This document shows positions 18,001 through 26,182 of a stretch of 64,000 bases of DNA, piece after piece. Every line of letters starts with the position of its first letter. Position 1 is the stretch's first letter. Position numbers and translations under genes: made by a program. A model generated the notes under the pieces. That model made no database searches. It had not been told where the DNA came from and saw only the letters and a program-made list of their open reading frames with translations. The stretch comes from an uncultured Lachnospira sp. Its GTDB lineage: Bacteria > Bacillota > Clostridia > Lachnospirales > Lachnospiraceae. The DNA lies in NCBI GenBank assembly GCA_910585095.1, contig CAJUBU010000008.1, positions 8,270-72,269 of the forward strand, read 5' to 3'.

Positions 18001-18855
18001 ATGAAATGTACTTATTGTGGATATGAAAATGAAGGAACGAGTGATTTTTGCAGTAATTGTGGAAAAAAGTTGCAGGAATCGGTTGATAGAGGACAAGGGA
18101 ATTTTAATCAGACAGCAAGTCAGGCAAATTTTAATGCACAGTCGAATGGATATAATAATCAGCCGAATGGATACGGACAGCCAATGAATGGGTATAATAG
18201 TCAACCAAATGGATACGGACAGCCAACAAATGGATATAATAATCAGTCGAATGGATATGGACAGCCAACAAATGGGTATACCAATCAGCCGAATGGATAT
18301 GGACAGCCGACAAATGGATATAGTAATCAGTCGAATGGATACGGACAGCCGACAAATGGGTATAATAATCAGTCCAATGGATATGGACAGCCATCAGCAC
18401 AAAATCAGCCATGGGGCATGATGTTAGAAAAGGAATTTTATGAAAGATTTGCGTCAAAAGGCACAAAAGGATGGGCTGTAACAATGATTGTTCTTTGTTT
18501 TTTAAGTGCGGCAGTAGGGGCCATACAGATAGGTTTAAATGCACATGAACTTAGGCTTGCTATGATGTTTAGCAATGCAGCAACATTGTTGGTTATGATT
18601 TCAGTAATAGAAATTGTTTATTATATTTTAATGGGAATTTTGTTATTGGCGAAAAAAAAGTGGTTTTTAACATTGATTATAGCAATTGTTGAAGTGATAA
18701 CAAGAGTAGCTGTAATCATGATTTCTGAAACATTTACTTATCAAGGTGTATTCTTTTTAGTCGTTGCAATTGTATGCACGATAATGTTAAAAAAAGTAAA
18801 CGATGCATATAAAATATATAGAAATACAGGAAATGTGCCTGAAAGACCTATTTAA
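18001..18855 (+). CDS. Zinc-ribbon protein with NGYGQP repeats and four membrane segments
   Basis: 284 residues in three parts. Residues 1-25 are a zinc ribbon with two CxxC pairs (CTYCGYENEG and CSNCGKK). Residues ~48-132 are a low-complexity Asn/Gly/Tyr/Gln/Pro region with six 14-residue repeats of the NGYNNQPNGYGQPT type. The rest holds about four hydrophobic segments. Similar zinc-ribbon plus Q/G/Y linker plus membrane layouts are common in Lachnospiraceae, function unknown. Start ATG at 18001 follows GAGG at 17990-17993. The repeat region likely varies in length between strains. Confidence 0.75.
   Translation: MKCTYCGYENEGTSDFCSNCGKKLQESVDRGQGNFNQTASQANFNAQSNGYNNQPNGYGQPMNGYNSQPNGYGQPTNGYNNQSNGYGQPTNGYTNQPNGYGQPTNGYSNQSNGYGQPTNGYNNQSNGYGQPSAQNQPWGMMLEKEFYERFASKGTKGWAVTMIVLCFLSAAVGAIQIGLNAHELRLAMMFSNAATLLVMISVIEIVYYILMGILLLAKKKWFLTLIIAIVEVITRVAVIMISETFTYQGVFFLVVAIVCTIMLKKVNDAYKIYRNTGNVPERPI
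18145..18396 (+). repeat. Coding minisatellite, six 42-bp units
   Basis: Six consecutive 42-bp units, each starting AATGG(A/G)TAT and containing GG(A/C)CAGCC-type blocks, with only a few substitutions per unit. It encodes the 14-residue repeats of the zinc-ribbon protein. Confidence 0.92.
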
Positions 18856-18862
18856 TTTTATC

Positions 18863-18914
18863 AAGAAAGTCTCTCACCTCAATGCCATAAAGGCATAAGT
18901 GGGGGACTTCTTTG
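18863..18914 (+). terminator. Rho-independent terminator
   Basis: AAGAAAGTCTCTCAC (18863-18877) pairs with GTGGGGGACTTCTT (18899-18912) around an ATGCC/GGCAT inner stem, followed by TTTGTTTT. Confidence 0.7.
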
Positions 18915-19039
18915 TTTTAGCAGGAGTACAAGACCTCATTGAAAAACTGCGATAGCAGCTAAGTGTTTTAAATAAGTATCAAAGCAGATTGTGAATATTT
19001 TTTAACAATGATTTATTATACTATTCTATATCAAAAGAC

Positions 19040-19068
19040 TTGAAAGTTTTAAAAATAGAAGGTATAAT
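19040..19068 (+). promoter_or_regulatory. Promoter of the second chemoreceptor gene
   Basis: TTGAAA (19040-19045), 17-base spacer, TATAAT (19063-19068), about 60 bp before the start codon. Confidence 0.65.
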
Positions 19069-19128
19069 GTTGCAAGTATTTGCTATATATGGAAACTATT
19101 TTAGAATAACGAAAAAGGAAGGTTTTTT

Positions 19129-21003
19129 ATGAAAAAAATTTTTACCCAACGGCTTTTTTGCTATATGTTAGTGGCACTTCTTTTGACAATTACAGCTATT
19201 TTTATATTACAGACAGTTGTTAGTCAAAACAATAATGCAACACTTAGTCAAAATAAGCTAGAAGATGTCAAAGCAAAATTGACCAACAATGAATTAAACA
19301 TTGAACAGCTCACCGAAAATCTTAGTCAAAACAATCTTGCTAAGACGAGAGCATTTGCAGATATGCTTGCTACAGACCCATCTATTTTTGGTGATATGAG
19401 TAGGCTAAATAAAATTAAAGACAGATTAATGGTTAATGAATTACATATTATTGATGAGAATGGGATTATTACAAGCAGTACAATTCCATCTTATATTGGA
19501 TTTGATATGAAAAGTGGTGAACAGTCTAATGCTTTTATGGTGATTGTAAAAGACCCTTCCATTGAAATTGCACAAGAACCTCAGGTAAATGTGGCAGAGG
19601 GTATCGTTATGCAATATATTGGTGTAGCAAGAACCGATGCAAAAGGTCTTGTGCAGGTAGGCGTTCGTCCAGAAGTATTGGAAAAAACACTTGCAGGAAC
19701 AGAACTTTCCGTTGTTTTAAAGGATATTGATTTTGGTGAAAATGGATATGTTTACGCCATTGATGCAAACAATGGACAGTTTTTGGCACATAGAAATTCA
19801 AGTTTAATTGGCACATCTGCTGTCGATGCAGGACTTCCGTCAACATTTACAGGAAAGGGAAAAGCAGTTGTTGATGGTGTCAAAGGATACTATGTGGCAG
19901 AAGAATATAAAGGTCAAATTATTGGTACATTTATGCCTTCAAATGAATATTATTCAGGACGTTTTAATCAGACTATTGTGGTATCGTTGAGTATGTTAAT
20001 TATTTTTAGCGTATTATTATTGATGATTAATCGTATGGTAGACAGTAAAATTGTGCAGGGCATTAATCGTATTTCTAATTCAATGAGTGAAATTGCAGCA
20101 GGAAATTTTGAAATTACAGTAAATGAACAGGGAAATCCTGAATTTAAAATGCTTTCTGATAATATCAATAAGATGGTTGACGGCATTTGTCAAAATATTA
20201 AAGAAAATGAACAATTGATAGAAAAACAAAATCAGGATATGGAACAAAATCAGCGTTTAATTCAAAATGTAAAAGATGCCTGCATGGAATTAAATCAAGT
20301 ATCCGGAGAAACCTTAGTCAATGCAGATAATATTTTTAATGGCACAGGAGAACAGGAAAAGGCAGTAGAAGACTTAAAACATACAATGAATCAATTAACA
20401 GAGGAGTTGAATCATAGTGTTAATGTTACAGTTGATGTTACAGCAGCAACAGGAAAGACTACAGACGAAATTTTGCAAACACAGTCTCGTATGGAACTGT
20501 TAAAAGATTCTATGCAAAAAATTAGTGATATGTCTAAGGCAATTGAGACTATTATTGGTGAAATTAATTCCATTGCACAACAGACGAATATGCTTTCCTT
20601 AAATGCTTCAATTGAGGCGGCGAGAGCTGGCGATATGGGTAAAGGATTTGCAGTTGTAGCAACACAGGTTGGAGAGCTTGCAGCTAGAAGCGCACAGGCA
20701 GCAAAAGAGACCAATGAGTTGATTATGAATTCAATCAAGGCAGTAGAGAGCGGACAACAAATTACTGACCAGACAGCTGAAGCCTTTGGTATTGTCGTGA
20801 AAAATATAGAAAAGACAGACCATGATATGGAAGAAATTGCTAATATGGTTCGAGAAAATGTCAATACGGTATCACATGCAGTTAGTCAAATTGCGCGTAT
20901 TTCACATGTTGTTGAAGAAAATGTAGAGATTTCTCACAGTACAAAGCAAGTTTCTTCAAATATGGCGGATATTACAGGTAAACTTCTGGAAATGGTAGAA
21001 TAA
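19129..21003 (+). CDS. Methyl-accepting chemotaxis protein
   Basis: 624-residue transmembrane chemoreceptor. A membrane segment at ~10-29 is followed by an extracellular Cache-like sensor (INELHIIDENGIIT and GYVYAIDANNGQFLAHR strands), a second membrane segment at ~283-301, a HAMP domain and the signalling coiled coil. The tip contains QQTNMLSLNASIEAARAGD near residues 483-501 and contacts CheA and CheW. Unlike the receptor at 4476 it begins directly before the membrane. It has its own promoter and a GAAGG ribosome site. No che genes are in the window; the ligand is unknown. Confidence 0.93.
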   Translation: MKKIFTQRLFCYMLVALLLTITAIFILQTVVSQNNNATLSQNKLEDVKAKLTNNELNIEQLTENLSQNNLAKTRAFADMLATDPSIFGDMSRLNKIKDRLMVNELHIIDENGIITSSTIPSYIGFDMKSGEQSNAFMVIVKDPSIEIAQEPQVNVAEGIVMQYIGVARTDAKGLVQVGVRPEVLEKTLAGTELSVVLKDIDFGENGYVYAIDANNGQFLAHRNSSLIGTSAVDAGLPSTFTGKGKAVVDGVKGYYVAEEYKGQIIGTFMPSNEYYSGRFNQTIVVSLSMLIIFSVLLLMINRMVDSKIVQGINRISNSMSEIAAGNFEITVNEQGNPEFKMLSDNINKMVDGICQNIKENEQLIEKQNQDMEQNQRLIQNVKDACMELNQVSGETLVNADNIFNGTGEQEKAVEDLKHTMNQLTEELNHSVNVTVDVTAATGKTTDEILQTQSRMELLKDSMQKISDMSKAIETIIGEINSIAQQTNMLSLNASIEAARAGDMGKGFAVVATQVGELAARSAQAAKETNELIMNSIKAVESGQQITDQTAEAFGIVVKNIEKTDHDMEEIANMVRENVNTVSHAVSQIARISHVVEENVEISHSTKQVSSNMADITGKLLEMVE

Positions 21004-21065
21004 TTTTTGCAAGAAAAAATCATCGAAGAATACTTTTGTAAAAAAACTTGTGAAAGGAGTAGTTT

Positions 21066-22196
21066 ATGCTGGATTTAGGCGAGATAAGAAGTAAGATAGA
21101 TGATATTGATAAACAGTTGATTGAATTGTTTGAGGAAAGAATGGAATTATGTGAAGAAGTTGCTCAATATAAGATAAAAACTGGTAAAAAAGTCCTTGAT
21201 GAAGAACGAGAGAAGGCAAAACTGAAAGCTGTGCAGGCGATGGTTCAAAAGCCGTCTAATATACATGCCATAGATGACTTATTTTCACAGATAATGGCAA
21301 ATTCAAGAAAGATGCAGTATCGGTTGTTGGAGGAGACAACACAGACGCTAAGAGAACCTTATGAAGCAATTGATGCGATAGATAAGGAAAACTGCACAGT
21401 TGTATATCAAGGGGTGCCAGGCGCCTACAGTTATATAGCCATGAAACGATTTTTTGGTAAGCAGGTCAATCATTTTGCGGTAGCAACATGGCGTGACGCG
21501 ATGGAAGCAGTAAAAGAGGAAAAGGCAGATTATGCGGTTTTGCCTATTGAAAATTCGACAGCGGGTATTGTCGCAGATGTCTATGACCTTCTTCAAGAAT
21601 ATAATAATTATATTATAGCGGAGACTTATGTCAAAGTAGAACATGCACTTTTGGGACTTCCAGGAACGGATTTGGATAAGGTGACAACGGTGTATTCTCA
21701 CCCACAGGGATTAATGCAGTGTGAGGGATTCCTTATGCATCACAAAAATTGGCAGCAGATTAGTCAATCTAATACAGCGGGAAGCGCTAAAAAGATATTG
21801 GAAGAAAAAGACCGAACTCATGTTGCAATTGCAAGTGTAGAAGCAGCAGAAGTTTATGGACTTGAAGTATTAAAAAATAAAATTAATGATTTTGATAATA
21901 ATACAACACGGTTTGTTATTGTTACAAAAAATAGAAAATTTGTAAAAGACGCTCAAAAGATGAGTATTGTATTTGAAACTGCAAATAAAACAGGAACGCT
22001 TTATAATCTGTTAAGCCATATCATATATAATGGATTAAATATGAATAAAATAGAGTCCAGACCAATTGAGGGCAGAACATGGGAGTTTCGATTTTTTGTA
22101 GATTTTGAGGGCAATATAGACGATGCTTCTGTTATGAATGCACTTAGAGGCATAGAAGAAGAAGCTGTGTCAATAAAGTTGCTTGGAAATTATTAG
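21066..22196 (+). CDS. pheA: Bifunctional chorismate mutase / prephenate dehydratase
   Basis: P-protein for phenylalanine synthesis, 376 residues. Residues 1-~90 are an AroQ-type chorismate mutase (IRSKIDDIDKQLIELFEERM). The prephenate dehydratase domain follows, with YQGVPGAYSYIAMKRFF, the NSTAGIVADVYDLL block and catalytic TRF within NNTTRFVIVT. The C-terminus is an ACT domain with TGTLYNLL and ESRP motifs, matching the GALV and ESRP signatures that bind phenylalanine for feedback inhibition. The ribosome site GAAAGGAG lies directly upstream. No other aromatic genes are adjacent. Confidence 0.96.
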   Translation: MLDLGEIRSKIDDIDKQLIELFEERMELCEEVAQYKIKTGKKVLDEEREKAKLKAVQAMVQKPSNIHAIDDLFSQIMANSRKMQYRLLEETTQTLREPYEAIDAIDKENCTVVYQGVPGAYSYIAMKRFFGKQVNHFAVATWRDAMEAVKEEKADYAVLPIENSTAGIVADVYDLLQEYNNYIIAETYVKVEHALLGLPGTDLDKVTTVYSHPQGLMQCEGFLMHHKNWQQISQSNTAGSAKKILEEKDRTHVAIASVEAAEVYGLEVLKNKINDFDNNTTRFVIVTKNRKFVKDAQKMSIVFETANKTGTLYNLLSHIIYNGLNMNKIESRPIEGRTWEFRFFVDFEGNIDDASVMNALRGIEEEAVSIKLLGNY

Positions 22197-22313
22197 ATTG
22201 CAGTATTTTTTTCTGTTGAATTATTATAGAATAAATAAAGAAAAATGATTGAAAGTTGAAATTTTTAGTTTATTAGCTTTTCTTAAAAATTAGTTGCAGC
22301 ATGGAGGTTAAAT

Positions 22314-23021
22314 ATGAAATTAATTGCAGAGGAATTATCAGGTTGTACATATCCTGGAAGAGGTATTATTATTGGAAAGTCAGAAGATGGCAAAAAGGCG
22401 GTCTGTGCTTATTTTATTATGGGTAGAAGCGAAAACAGCAGAAATAGAGTATTTGTTGAAGATGGGCAGGGTATTCGTACTCAAGCGTTTGACCCTTCAA
22501 AGCTTTCAGACCCAAGTCTTATTATCTATGCGCCAGTTCGCGTTTTGGGCAATAAGACAATTGTCACCAATGGAGACCAAACCGATACAATTTATGAGTT
22601 GATGAGTCAAGAATATACATTTGAACAGGCATTGCAGACAAGAGAATTTGAGCCAGATGCACCAAACTATACGCCTAGAATTTCTGGTATTATGAATATA
22701 GACAACGGCGCTTATTCTTATAAAATGTCTATATTAAAGAGCAATCAAGGCAATCCCCAAGCTTGCAATCGATATACATTTTCATACAGCAATCCAATAG
22801 ACGGTGAAGGACATTATATTCATACATATATGGGAGATGGCAGTCCGCTTCCAAGTTTTGAGGGAGAACCTACATCAGTTGCTATATCAGGAGATATTCA
22901 TACCTTTACAGAAACGATTTGGGAAAATTTAAATATGGATAACAAGGTTTCATTGTTCGTGCGATATATTGATATTGCTACAGGCAAGTATGAGACAGTG
23001 ATTATAAATAAAAATAAATAA
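22314..23021 (+). CDS. IMP cyclohydrolase, PurO-like
   Basis: 235 residues beginning MKLIAEELSGCTYPGRGIII, then YFIMGRSENSRNR and IYAPVRVLGN blocks, typical of the PurO-type IMP cyclohydrolase family (PF07826) that closes the final purine ring. The next gene is a stand-alone AICAR transformylase, so together they replace the usual fused PurH. TGGAGG lies just upstream of the ATG. The 118-bp leader shows no purine riboswitch I could recognise. Function is inferred from family and neighbour. Confidence 0.82.
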   Translation: MKLIAEELSGCTYPGRGIIIGKSEDGKKAVCAYFIMGRSENSRNRVFVEDGQGIRTQAFDPSKLSDPSLIIYAPVRVLGNKTIVTNGDQTDTIYELMSQEYTFEQALQTREFEPDAPNYTPRISGIMNIDNGAYSYKMSILKSNQGNPQACNRYTFSYSNPIDGEGHYIHTYMGDGSPLPSFEGEPTSVAISGDIHTFTETIWENLNMDNKVSLFVRYIDIATGKYETVIINKNK

Positions 23022-23132
23022 TAATTTTATAAAAAATGAAATAATTTCAGATTATGATTGTATGATGGATATAAAGTTGTAGAGATAAATTTTTAAAAAG
23101 AAATGTACATATAAAAAGAAATGGAGATTAAA

Positions 23133-24314
23133 ATGAAGGAATTTGAATTAAAGTATGGCTGTAATCCAAATCAAAAACCGTCGAGAATATTTATGGCAGA
23201 TGGAAGTGAGCTTCCAATAGAAGTATTAAATGGAAAACCAGGATATATTAATTTTTTGGATGCGTTTAATGGCTACCAGCTTGTAAAGGAATTAAAACAG
23301 GCAACAGGATATCCTGCAGCGACTTCTTTTAAGCATGTGTCACCAGCAGGCGCGGCAGTGGGAAAAAAACTTTCTGAAGTAGAGAAAAAAATATATTGGG
23401 TAGATGAGTCTATTGGTGAACTTTCACCTTTAGCATGTGCGTATGCAAGAGCAAGAGGCGCTGATAGAATGTCGTCTTTTGGCGATTTTATATCACTTTC
23501 AGATGTGTGTGATGTAACGACGGCCAAGTTGATACAGCATGAAGTTTCAGATGGTATTATAGCGCCTGGTTATGATGCCAATGCACTGGAAATTTTAAAG
23601 TCTAAAAAGAAAGGCAATTATAATATTATTCAGATAAATCCAGAATATAAACCAGAGCCTATCGAGAAAAAACAGGTATATGGCGTTACATTTGAACAGG
23701 GCAGAAATGATTTTAAAATTGATGAGGAGCTTTTAAATCATATTGTAACAGAAAATAAAGAATTGACAGAACAGGCAAAAATTGATTTAATTATTGCGCT
23801 TATCACATTAAAATATACACAGTCAAATTCTGTATGTTATGCAAAAAATGGACAGGCTATTGGCATTGGTGCAGGTCAGCAGTCAAGAATACACTGTACA
23901 AGGCTTGCAGGACAAAAAGCAGACAACTGGTATTTGCGCCAAAATCCAAAGGTTTTAAATCTGCCATTTAAAGAGGGAATAGGAAGAGCAGACCGAGATA
24001 ATGCCATTGATTTGTATATTGGTGACGAATATATGGATATTCTTGCAGACGGGCAATGGGAGCGTGTATTTACAGAGAAACCAGAAGTGTTTACAGCACA
24101 AGAAAAAAGAGAATGGCTTGATGGCAACACCAATGTCGCATTAGGTTCCGATGCCTTTTTCCCATTTGGAGATAATATTGAGAGAGCTTATAAAAGCGGT
24201 GTGAAATATATTGCTCAGCCAGGTGGTTCTATAAGAGATGATGATGTTATTGAGACTTGCAATAAACGTGGTATAACTATGTGCTTTACTCAAATGCGAT
24301 TATTCCATCACTAA
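23133..24314 (+). CDS. AICAR formyltransferase (PurH-like, no cyclohydrolase domain)
   Basis: 393 residues corresponding to the transformylase half of PurH: LKYGCNPNQKPSRIF at the start, SFKHVSPAGAAVG with the catalytic Lys-His pair, YTQSNSVCYAKNGQAIGIGAGQQSRIHC and DAFFPFGDNIERA near the end. It transfers a formyl group from 10-formyl-THF to AICAR, and the FAICAR product would be used by the PurO-like enzyme next door. The ATG at 23133 has GGAG six bases upstream; an in-frame ATG at 23121 is less well placed. Followed at once by a strong palindromic terminator. Confidence 0.92.
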   Translation: MKEFELKYGCNPNQKPSRIFMADGSELPIEVLNGKPGYINFLDAFNGYQLVKELKQATGYPAATSFKHVSPAGAAVGKKLSEVEKKIYWVDESIGELSPLACAYARARGADRMSSFGDFISLSDVCDVTTAKLIQHEVSDGIIAPGYDANALEILKSKKKGNYNIIQINPEYKPEPIEKKQVYGVTFEQGRNDFKIDEELLNHIVTENKELTEQAKIDLIIALITLKYTQSNSVCYAKNGQAIGIGAGQQSRIHCTRLAGQKADNWYLRQNPKVLNLPFKEGIGRADRDNAIDLYIGDEYMDILADGQWERVFTEKPEVFTAQEKREWLDGNTNVALGSDAFFPFGDNIERAYKSGVKYIAQPGGSIRDDDVIETCNKRGITMCFTQMRLFHH

Positions 24315-24333
24315 AAAATTGCGCAAAAAGATT

Positions 24334-24440
24334 TAAAGGGGCTGCTGCAAAATAGAAATTTCGTATTAAATATAATGATTGGCTAAGTAGATTATAATTA
24401 TATTGGATACTGAAAAGTCTTTTTGCGGCAGCCCCTTTTT
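24334..24440. terminator. Dispersed palindromic element III, copy 1 (terminator)
   Basis: AAAGGGGCTGCTGCAAAA (24334-24351) and TTTTGCGGCAGCCCCTTTTT (24421-24440) form a long stem around ~70 bp. It sits between convergent purine and PHP genes and should stop transcription from both. Related copies occur at 46718-46812 and 61824-61920. Confidence 0.8.
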
Positions 24441-24455
24441 GCAATGCTTTGTAAT

Positions 24456-25307
24456 TTATTGAATAACATCTTTTTGTTTTTTTAATTTTTCAAGAATTTC
24501 ATAGGGGACAAATAGTTTTCCTGTTCCTGTGCCAAGCTCAATATGCGGTTTGTTTGCGCCATGATAGTCTGAACCGCCAGAAATTAAAAGATGGTAGCGG
24601 CTTGCAAGATTTTGCATCTGGATTTGGTTGCTCATGGAATAGGTTGAATACATAGCTTCTAACCCATCAATTCCACATTCACACAGATAATTCATTAGTT
24701 TTGTCATTTGTTCATTGCCAAGATGATATAATATAGGGTGAGCAAGAATAGCAACGCCACCTGCCATTTTAATAAGTTCTATGGCACGTTTTGGAAGCAT
24801 TTTATCACGCTCAACAAAACAAGGCTTGCCATCGCCAATATAGCGGCTAAAAGCCTCATTTCGGTCATGCACATATCCTTTTTTTAGAAGATAGTCTGCA
24901 AAATGCGCTCTTGTGATAACCGAGTGAGCATACCATTCTAACATTTCATCATAAGAGACAGGAATACCAATTTCCTCCAATTTCTTACACATTTTGATAT
25001 TTTTTTCTTCACGGCTTTTGCGCTGTGTGATAAGTTCATTGTTAAATGCTTCGTTTGTATGGTCGATAAATAAACCGACAATGTGTATTTCTTTTTTTTC
25101 AAAAAAGGTACTAAATTCAATACCTGAAATCAATTCAAAAGATTTGGTTTTGGCATATTCAAGGGCTTCTGTAATACCATCAATGGTATCATGGTCTGTA
25201 ATTGCTATGGCAGCAAGTCCTATTTCAATCGCTTTGTCAATTAATTGTGATGGTGTAAGTGTTCCATCAGAATAAATTGAATGTACATGTAAATCAATAC
25301 GTTTCAT
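24456..25307 (-). CDS. PHP-domain metal-dependent phosphoesterase
   Basis: 283 residues with PHP metal motifs: IDLHVHSIYSDGTLTP at the start, AITDHDTIDG, VAILAHP and GGSDYHGANKP near the end. This arrangement matches TrpH/RNase AM-like 3',5'-nucleotide phosphatases, though the substrate here is not established. The start at 25307 (MKRIDLHVHS) lies after GGAGG; the frame further upstream runs through the pseudoknotted element and is not family sequence. The gene's leader holds copy B of that element. Confidence 0.88.
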   Translation of the reverse strand: MKRIDLHVHSIYSDGTLTPSQLIDKAIEIGLAAIAITDHDTIDGITEALEYAKTKSFELISGIEFSTFFEKKEIHIVGLFIDHTNEAFNNELITQRKSREEKNIKMCKKLEEIGIPVSYDEMLEWYAHSVITRAHFADYLLKKGYVHDRNEAFSRYIGDGKPCFVERDKMLPKRAIELIKMAGGVAILAHPILYHLGNEQMTKLMNYLCECGIDGLEAMYSTYSMSNQIQMQNLASRYHLLISGGSDYHGANKPHIELGTGTGKLFVPYEILEKLKKQKDVIQ

Positions 25308-25324
25308 CCATAAAATCCTCCATT

Positions 25325-25433
25325 CCGAAGCGTAGCGTAGGAATTGCGCAATAGAAAAAACTGCTAAAGCAGTTGTGTAGGCGATTTCTATTGTCGCATC
25401 AAGCCCTATTTGTGATGCTTCGACACAAATAGG
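25325..25433 (-). ncRNA. Candidate pseudoknotted leader element II, copy B (upstream of PHP gene)
   Basis: Read on the minus strand: CCTATTTGTG and CACAAATAGG form a perfect 10-bp stem (25405-25433 region), with loop TCGAAGCAT. The 3' segment ACGCTTCGG (25325-25333) can pair with that loop except for one mismatch. Relative to copy A, a T-A pair is replaced by C-G. AATAGAAA/TTTCTATT encloses AACTGC-TTTA-GCAGTT. Confidence 0.6.
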
Positions 25434-25547
25434 TAACAAACTTGTTTGTTTGTGAAAAAATAAGTGCATCAGCATTATTTTTCACACTATCCTTTCAGTA
25501 AAATATTTGTTATGCAAAATTAAATTTTTTTAAGCGTATCATTTTTA

Positions 25548-25576
25548 TTGTAAAATTACAATAAAAATAATATAAT
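25548..25576 (+). promoter_or_regulatory. Promoter of the MreB-like gene
   Basis: TTGTAA (25548-25553), 17-base spacer, TATAAT (25571-25576), 33 bp before the start codon. Confidence 0.6.
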
Positions 25577-25609
25577 AATTTATGAATTGAATGAATTGGA
25601 GGGAATGTG

Positions 25610-26161
25610 ATGGAATTTTTTGAACCAGCAGATATTGTTGTTTATATACAGGGTAGGGGCATGGTATTAAAAGAAAAGTCACTTCTGGCGGTTGATATTA
25701 TAAGTAAAAAAATAGTAGCATATGGCGATGAAGCTGAACGCATAGTTGGACATCAGACAGATAGTATTAACATTATATCTCCGCTACGTAGAGGTATAAT
25801 TGTAGATTATTGTGCAGCCGTGCATTTGTTTCAACATTTTTTAATGAAAGCATGGGGAAAAAAGCTGTTGTTTAAAGTGCCAATTGCTATATGTGTTCCA
25901 AAAGGGCTTACAGAGGTTGAAAAGAAAGCGGTAGAAGATGTTATGTATCAAGTTGGTGCAAAAGAGATTTTTATTGCAGATATTCCCATAGAGCGATTGT
26001 TAAAAGAGTTGCCAGTTGCTAAGAACTGGCAAAAAATAAAAATTTTTATTGGAATTACAAAGAATGAACCTAAGCACTATATTGCAGAACAGCTTTCAGA
26101 TATCCTAAACTATGCAAAGCAGGAAGGTATATCAGTTGAAGAAATAAAAGAGCTGTTTTAA
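25610..26161 (+). CDS. Half-length MreB-like (actin-fold) protein
   Basis: 183 residues that follow the N-terminal half of MreB: a VVYIQGRGMVLKEKSLLAVD strand pair, GDEAERIVG, ISPLRRGIIVDYCAAVHLFQHFL, then AICVPKGLTEVEKKAVEDVM. MreB normally opens with a GIDLGTANT phosphate loop; here that position reads FEPADIVVY, and the second half with DIGGGTT is absent. It has its own promoter and GGAGGG ribosome site and no stop inside the conserved part, so it looks like a maintained small gene and not obvious debris. It probably cannot bind ATP like MreB. A role as a partner of cell-shape filaments is only a guess. Confidence 0.65.
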   Translation: MEFFEPADIVVYIQGRGMVLKEKSLLAVDIISKKIVAYGDEAERIVGHQTDSINIISPLRRGIIVDYCAAVHLFQHFLMKAWGKKLLFKVPIAICVPKGLTEVEKKAVEDVMYQVGAKEIFIADIPIERLLKELPVAKNWQKIKIFIGITKNEPKHYIAEQLSDILNYAKQEGISVEEIKELF

Positions 26162-26182
26162 AGATAGCAAGGATTTGAATTT

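Noticed and set aside
18131..18544. Long minus-strand frame (and a plus-strand frame at 18188-18421) over the zinc-ribbon gene
   Set aside because: Both are by-products of the 42-bp repeat, which is free of stops in several frames. Neither has a ribosome site or family match.
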